Assembly: GCA_018221165.1 (NCBI GenBank)
Contig: JAAOYD010000021.1
Location: 1-7,055 of the forward strand
Length of the DNA stretch: 7,055 bases
Direction: 5' to 3'
From: Candidatus Woesearchaeota archaeon
GTDB taxonomy: Archaea; Nanobdellota; Nanobdellia; Woesearchaeales; UBA525
Shown here piece after piece: positions 1 to 5,000 of this stretch (positions are counted from its first letter, which is position 1; every line of letters starts with the position of its first letter). The notes below the pieces were generated by a model. The model ran no database searches. It had not been told where the DNA came from and was given only the letters and a program-made list of their open reading frames with translations. Both the position numbers and the translations under genes were made by a program.

Positions 1-608
1 GGTGGCTTCTGTACAGGAAGGGTTTTGGGTGCTCGCTGTCTGGGTGTGAAATGACCCGTCAAGAGTTCACTACGTCGCCAAATCAGCACGATGAGCGCCG
101 TGATGACGACAAGTAGCAAGAGTGTAATGCCGATTCCGCCAAAAGAAACCTTATTGCGCGCGACGAGATTCATGTCGCTGGGCGTTTGAACATCAGGAAC
201 TACTTTATCAACCACCAACACTCTGAAACTACGGGAATACTTCACGCTGAAGGGAACCTGCCCTTCTCCGTCCTTGAGCGGCAGCACTTCGTAGTTAATT
301 GAAAACGTGTCACCAGATGCTGCTTCTTTCGGAACTTTGATGTCAAAGTAGACAAAGCTGTCATAGGTCTGTTCAGGAATTGTAATCTCCGCATCACCAA
401 CTAGTTCCGCGATATCGCTGTTGAGCGTAACTTGGATGCGAACATCCTCATCCTCGTCGTTCTGGAAGATGAGCTTGAAGAAGTAGTTCTCGCCAGGGCC
501 GAGTTCAAGGGTCTTGTCTTCGAGATATTCATAGCTGAGACCAAGGGCTGTGACGCTTGGCATACACAATAGGAGAGCCAGGAATAGGAGGCCCCACGAC
601 ACACTCAT
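1..608 (-). CDS. Membrane-anchored extracellular beta-domain protein (3' end beyond window)
   Basis: An open frame of 202 codons runs from the ATG at 608 to the left edge without a stop, so the C-terminus is missing. Residues 1-21 form a signal peptide (hydrophobic LLFLALLL core, likely cut after VTA). Residues 22-134 look like one extracellular Ig-like or NEW3-type beta sandwich: a PGEN turn, an acidic NDEDEDV loop and the edge motif IKVPKEAASGD, typical of archaeal type I surface proteins. Residues 156-176 are a membrane helix (core ITLLLLVVITALIVLIW) followed by RR and a basic tail, giving outside-N, inside-C topology. The ectodomain has no Cys and no N-x-S/T site, unlike its sequon-rich neighbours. 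The start is supported by an in-frame TGA shortly upstream and a TATA box about 27 bases before the ATG, which suggests a leaderless mRNA. Function unknown. Because the other secreted proteins here show no visible membrane helix, it could be a membrane partner for them; that is inference. Confidence 0.85.
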   Translation of the reverse strand, partial: MSVSWGLLFLALLLCMPSVTALGLSYEYLEDKTLELGPGENYFFKLIFQNDEDEDVRIQVTLNSDIAELVGDAEITIPEQTYDSFVYFDIKVPKEAASGDTFSINYEVLPLKDGEGQVPFSVKYSRSFRVLVVDKVVPDVQTPSDMNLVARNKVSFGGIGITLLLLVVITALIVLIWRRSELLTGHFTPRQRAPKTLPVQKP

Positions 609-629
609 ACCTTCTAGAACTCACGAGGA

Positions 630-648
630 TATTTAATAAAGCTTTCGA
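630..648 (-). promoter_or_regulatory. Archaeal BRE/TATA promoter for the membrane-anchored protein
   Basis: On the minus strand, CGAAAGC (BRE-like, purine/A-rich) is followed by TTTATTAAATA at 640-630. The TATA centre lies about 27 bases before the ATG at 608, so transcription should begin at or within a base or two of the start codon. No convincing Shine-Dalgarno site is present at a normal distance, which fits a leaderless transcript. The BRE half overlaps one arm of the palindrome at 641-666, so a protein bound there could compete with TFB. Confidence 0.65.
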
Positions 649-666
649 CGAGAGAGCTGAGAAAGC
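641..666. repeat. Palindromic element copy 2, with 9-base insertion, next to the TATA box
   Basis: Arms GCTTTC and GAAAGC (7 bp when the flanking A/T is included) enclose 14 bases. Removing nine internal bases leaves a 17-base sequence that differs from the copy at 685-701 at one position only. One arm overlaps the BRE of the downstream promoter. It may be an operator or a structured RNA; the role is unknown. Confidence 0.5.
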
Positions 667-684
667 TAAGAACGAAGTGACTAT

Positions 685-701
685 GCTTTCAACGAGAAAG
701 C
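685..701. repeat. Palindromic element copy 1, directly after the stop of the 285-residue protein
   Basis: A 6-bp stem (GCTTTC/GAAAGC) with a 5-base loop starts at the base after the TGA at 704-702. On the minus strand it reads GCTTTCTCGTTGAAAGC. No T-tract follows, so it is not a clear intrinsic terminator. It is nearly identical to the element at 641-666 once that copy's insertion is removed. Confidence 0.5.
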
Positions 702-1559
702 TCACGTCGCTTCGAGAATCCAGTTGCTCTGCGCATTATAGGTGCCAGGTGGTGTTCCGCTCGGGATGTCAAGCCAGAAGTACATATCTTCCAAGCTGTT
801 ATCGCCACGCGGGAGTGCCGCGTTTGCTATGGTGAACGCAGTGTTGTTGACGAGCTGCTGGCCAGGGCCGTTGCTATCGGTCACGTTTGTGGTGACATTA
901 CCAACACTGATACGATTCGCGCCGCTCGCGAAGTCGAAGGCAGTGATATTGATTTGGGTATAGCCAAGATTGCCAGTATTATTGAGCTGCTGGGGTTCGG
1001 GCGAACTCGCGATGTCGTTTGTTCCAGGTGTGCCAGTGAAACCAACGCTGGCTTGGATGACGCTGACGCCGTCGAGGACATTCATGGTGAGCGTGACACT
1101 GTTATTGGTCGCCTCATTGCTCGTGTTGTCTTCTATACTCGCATTGATTGTCCATGTGCCCGCTTCATCATAAAACCAAATAGTGACGCTACAGTTGTAG
1201 CGTCGCGTGTTCACGTCGATGATACTATCAAGGGCGCAGGAACTGCTCGTGCGGTCGGTATTGCCAGTCTTGTTGATGGTAATCTGCGCGCTGGTCGTGT
1301 TGAGATCGCCGCCGCCGTTCGGGTCAGAGGCGTTGAAGAGGACGTAGACAACACGGGAACCCGCCACTTGGCCAGTGATTGATTGGCCAGTGTCCACAAC
1401 GACGCTTGGTGGGAGGTTGTTGACCGTAACGCTTGCCGTGAAGGTGTCAGTATCAGCATAAACAAAAACGAGAGCGGGAGTGAGGAAGAGCGCGAGTAGC
1501 AGGAAGAAGAAGAAGGGGGTGGCCCAGTGATTACTGTTCTCGTGGTCTCTACCGGCCAT
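702..1559 (-). CDS. Secreted two-domain protein, paralogue of the giant protein's C-terminal module
   Basis: This encodes 285 residues from the ATG at 1559. The N-terminus is a signal peptide with hydrophobic core FFFFLLLALFLTPALVFVYA, likely cut before DTDTF. Domain A (about residues 40-158) is Ig-like, with a DPNGGGDLN motif, a Cys pair (SSSC and YNCSV) and GTWTINASIED. Domain B (159-285) starts NVLDGVS, continues with GNLGYTQINITAFD and ends YNAQSNWILEAT. Both domains, in the same order, form the C-terminus of the giant protein; domain B is about one third identical by eye. No C-terminal membrane helix is visible and at least ten N-x-S/T sites are present. A start at 1610 would add 17 residues with two stray Cys and would lie upstream of the transcription start expected from the TATA box at 1636-1629; the 1559 ATG has GGTG seven bases before it. 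Function unknown: it could cap, anchor or compete with the giant protein. The final Y-x-x-x-x-W region faintly recalls WxL-type domains, not established here. Confidence 0.88.
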   Translation of the reverse strand: MAGRDHENSNHWATPFFFFLLLALFLTPALVFVYADTDTFTASVTVNNLPPSVVVDTGQSITGQVAGSRVVYVLFNASDPNGGGDLNTTSAQITINKTGNTDRTSSSCALDSIIDVNTRRYNCSVTIWFYDEAGTWTINASIEDNTSNEATNNSVTLTMNVLDGVSVIQASVGFTGTPGTNDIASSPEPQQLNNTGNLGYTQINITAFDFASGANRISVGNVTTNVTDSNGPGQQLVNNTAFTIANAALPRGDNSLEDMYFWLDIPSGTPPGTYNAQSNWILEAT

Positions 1560-1566
1560 TGCTACG

Positions 1567-1570
1567 CACC
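1567..1570 (-). promoter_or_regulatory. Ribosome-binding site GGTG deciding the 1559 start
   Basis: GGTG pairs with the CACC part of the archaeal 16S 3' end and lies seven bases upstream of the ATG at 1559. It favours this start over the ATG at 1610, which has no such site. Confidence 0.5.
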
Positions 1571-1628
1571 GTTTCCAGCATCTGATATATGAATTTGTAT
1601 ACTGGTACATGAATTATAGTCATTCTTG

Positions 1629-1643
1629 TATTTAAATGTTTCG
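1629..1643 (-). promoter_or_regulatory. Archaeal BRE/TATA promoter for the 285-residue secreted protein
   Basis: The minus strand reads CGAAACA followed by TTTAAATA (1636-1629), a good BRE/TATA pair. Transcription is expected near 1605-1608, giving a leader of about 46 bases before the ATG at 1559. A second TATA-like TTTATAAA at 1661-1654 could serve as an alternative upstream promoter. The gene is therefore probably transcribed separately from, or in addition to, read-through from the helix-turn-helix gene. Confidence 0.6.
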
Positions 1644-1677
1644 TTCAAATCCTTTTATAAAGAATCGTCGAGGAAAA

Positions 1678-2049
1678 TCATGCAATCTTCTCTTCAGAAC
1701 GACGAGCCAGAGTCCAAATGGTACGATCATCCTTGCCAAGCAGACGAGCAATGTCACAATAACGCAAGCCTTCTCCTCTCAGGAAACGAGTCACCTGCTC
1801 AGCTGGACTCAAGGAACGGTCACGGAGCAAAGCGAGCGGGAACATTGTTCGTGAAGCAGCCGGCTTGAAGCGAACAGGGGCCTTCTTCGCCGCGCGGAGA
1901 TAGGTGATACGGATGCAACGCTGGTCACGAGCAAGTAAGCGGGAGATTACACTGTATTTCATACCTCTTTCCTCCTTCAGGAATTTGATGATGGCCTCAA
2001 GTGGACTCAGTGTTGTCGTAAAAACCGTGACTGGGACACACTCATTCAT
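1678..2049 (-). CDS. Small tandem helix-turn-helix protein, probable DNA-binding regulator
   Basis: This encodes 123 residues without a signal peptide or membrane helix. It has two copies of one domain offset by 66 residues: copy 1 at about 5-56 (VPVTVF, LSPLEAIIKFLKEE, YSVISRLLARDQR) and copy 2 at about 70-119 (FPLALL, LSPAEQVTRFLRGE, YCDIARLLGKDDRTIW). The layout LSPxE-helix-turn-IARLL-x-RD-xRTI matches a sigma-region-4/HTH-like domain that I associate with DPANN genomes; DNA binding is inferred from that. Copy 2 keeps the DDRTIW core, while copy 1 has DQRCIRI, so the two recognition helices probably differ. The ATG overlaps the giant gene's end by 8 bases and has a perfect Shine-Dalgarno site five bases upstream, so it should be co-transcribed with the giant gene and initiated efficiently in its own right. 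It may regulate the surface locus. Alternatively it could act in RNA binding or translation. Confidence 0.9.
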   Translation of the reverse strand: MNECVPVTVFTTTLSPLEAIIKFLKEERGMKYSVISRLLARDQRCIRITYLRAAKKAPVRFKPAASRTMFPLALLRDRSLSPAEQVTRFLRGEGLRYCDIARLLGKDDRTIWTLARRSEEKIA

Positions 2050-5000
2050 AGGATATCACCTCCCAGTTCTGCGACGCGACATAGTCGCCAGCCGGCAACG
2101 CAGCAGGCACGTTGATGTAAAAGTAGAGAGATTCGTTCCGATCGCCAGTATTCGTGTCCGGTTCGAGGATTGCGTTTGGAACAATGATTGAAGAAGCGTT
2201 GTTGAGGAGTGTTCCAAGAGCATTACTCACGTTCACAGTGAGATTCGAGACATCAATGTAGGAAACATTAATGAGATTATAGGCAGTGATATTAATTCCC
2301 GTATAGTTGAGATTTCCTTGGTTATCAATGCGGAAGGGATTATCAGTTCCTGCAGCAGTTGCTCCCGGATTCAACGAACCAAAACTGTAGCTGGCAGTTG
2401 AAAGAGATATTGCATCGAGAACATTGTAAGTGAAGGAAGTGGTGGCGTTGCTCGCATTCCAGTCACGATTGTCACTCACAGAAACGTTTACTGTCCACAT
2501 TCCCGGCGGATCATAGTGCGTCATCACAGCACTGCAATTGTAGACAGTAGTAGTTGCATCTAGGTCGTTCGGCGTACAACTACCCGTTCGAGTAATGCCA
2601 TTGCGCGAAAAGACTACAGTAGCAGAAGAATCATTGAGGTCATCGACACCTTCAATGTCAGAAACCGTGAAGTTGACAAGAACAGTGACATTTTGGGCAA
2701 GCAAAGGAGTTACAGGTGAAATGCTCGTGACATTCTCGATGATTGGCGGGCCAGCATTTTGCTGGATAGTGAGATTAAGCTTCGCGGTATCGTTTCTGTC
2801 AACACGCGTCTCATTACTCAACGCAAAAGCGAAGAACTCGAACCATGAATCAATCGCTCCTGTGGCGTTCACACTCCAGGTGAGCTCGCATGAATCACCC
2901 CATTGCATACTCGCAAGGCAAGCATCATGCGTCTTGTTCAACGGGTTCGCATCTGTTGTGTAGAACGGAAGGTCACTGACGACAGTACTGACAAGACCTT
3001 TGCTCTTCGTGACTTCCTGCGAGACACCAGTAACGATGTTGTCCTCGAGATTACGTTGCATGCTTGCGTGCCAAGCGTCGCTCTCAGGCGAATCAAAGAC
3101 ATGAACTTCATGGATGGTACCATCGAAGCTTGCGACCGCAGCATCAGAACCATCAGGTAATTGCTTACTCCCAACCGGATAACCGACACCACCATTACCT
3201 GTATGGCCACCAACTTGAGTAGAAGTCGTTCCCGTCTGATTCCGAGTCCCGTTGACGTAGAGCGAACAGTTCCCGGGATTATCATAAGACATCGACACGT
3301 GATACTGAGTGTTTATTGCTATTGAGGTATTCAACGTACAGATATTACTGCCAGTCCACCAATTCGCCCAGAGCAAACCATCGATGATGTACATCCCCAT
3401 ACCGTTTGTGCCACCACCTTCAGCTAAGACTGCAGCGTCTGTGATGATATCCGTTCCTGTAGTAAAGACTACAAGATGGGTGCGCTCGTCCCAGGCAGCT
3501 TCCCAGTAGGAGATGTCCGCAAGACTCCAACCATTACCAGTGCCAAAAGTCGCCTCATGACCAAGAAAATCAACATCATAGGTTGGTGTTCCTGCTGTGC
3601 TGACGCGATCACGGTCATTATCTGTGCTGTCATTCCCGGACGAATCCATGTGGTAAACAATGGCATAGTTGCTCTTCCATGCATAGGTGGTATTTGCCAT
3701 CGGCACACTCTCATTCCCATAGTACATCCAGAATGAATCATTGCCAGATGTATCAAGCGTCGGAATCTTAACCCAAACAAAACTAGTTCCTGATTCATTC
3801 CACAGTTCAATATCGTGGCCGAGGACTGTTGTGTTGTCCCAATCCACGAAACGAATATCACTCCCGTCGTTGTTAGTATGTGTGTAGTCAATAGTTGTGC
3901 TGTCAAGCTTAATGAGGATGGTGAAGTTTGTGTGACTTTCTGAAGAAGCGCTGTTGTTCAAGTCTATTCGTCGTCGATGAATAAAACTATCATTCCACCA
4001 ATTTCCTTGTGGGTCAAGAGAAACATTCACATCACCACAAAAGCCACTGAGACAAGTAACATTCACGGTGAAATTAAAGAATTCATTCGGCGTAACGTTT
4101 CTATCAGTGAGTGGATTGACGAGCACCACAGTCAAGTAGCCGTACTTAAGTGCGTCAAAGGTTCCGGTTTCCGTCACATTGGTGTTTCCAGCAGTATCGT
4201 TCACGATAAAGCGGAATGTATGCGTACCGTTCAAAGTGATTAGGATGCTGTGGTTCCAATAAGTGTCGCCGACGTTCTCGGTCGTGAAGTTCTGCTTGCT
4301 CGTATCAGGGAAGGTGACTTCAATGAGGATGGTATCGAGATAGGCGTTGTCAGTGATGGTGGCGGAGAGGTTGATAATATTAGACGGGGCGTCCATACTG
4401 AGGATGACGAGGCTCTGATTGGCAGTGACAGCTGTCACGTTCGGGTTCTCAGTGTCCTGCACGGTGAATGTGCTACTTTCCGTGTCGTTCCTGTTGTTGG
4501 CGGTGTCATTGGAATAAATCTTGTAGGTGTGCAGGCCGAGCTTGGTGGTGTCAATGCTCTCGTTCCAGTAGACGTCGCCTGTTTTTGTCGTCGTATAGTT
4601 CACCTTGCTCGTATCTGGGAATTCCACCTCGATGAGCACTATGTGGACATCGACGTTGTCGGTAATGGTTGCGTTGAGATTGATAGTGTTGTTGAATTCC
4701 ACAGGGTCTGGATTGTCGTTCAGCGCAGTCACGCTCGGGATCTCCGTTTCCGTCGCGAGGAAGGTGCTGGTCTCGCTGCCGTTCATGTTTCTGACTGTGT
4801 CATTCGCGTAAATGCGATAAGTGTGGATACCATTCTGTGATGTGGGAATACTTTGATTCCAGAAAGTTGCGCTGATGTTCTTGGTGCTGTAGTTCGTTTT
4901 CGTTCCATCAGGTTCTGCGATTTCAATAATGACTATGTCAACGCCACTCGGAGAATCAGTCGCGTTCAGAGAGATGTTCACAGTATCATATGTAGTGACT

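Noticed and set aside
401..604. Minus-strand open frame of 67 residues
   Set aside because: It overlaps, in another frame, the 202-codon gene starting at 608, which has a signal peptide, beta domain and membrane helix; the Ser-rich content here is a shadow.
685..701. Intrinsic terminator after the 285-residue gene
   Set aside because: A short 6-bp hairpin exists but no T-tract follows on the minus strand, and the sequence recurs beside a promoter, which fits a repeated element better.
954..1382. Plus-strand open frame of 142 residues
   Set aside because: Antisense to the 285-residue secreted protein, which has a signal peptide and a clear paralogue; this frame has neither.
1560..1610. Upstream ATG at 1610 as start of the 285-residue protein
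   Set aside because: It would precede the transcription start expected from the TATA box at 1636-1629, add two unpaired Cys before the signal peptide and lack a ribosome-binding site; 1559 has GGTG and a better signal peptide.
3469..3906. Minus-strand open frame of 145 residues
   Set aside because: It is out of frame within the DUF2341/LamG region of the giant gene, whose frame is continuous and recognisable there.
4250..4840. Plus-strand open frame of 196 residues
   Set aside because: Antisense to Ig repeats 4 to 6, with the same repetitive shadow pattern and no promoter or ribosome-binding site.
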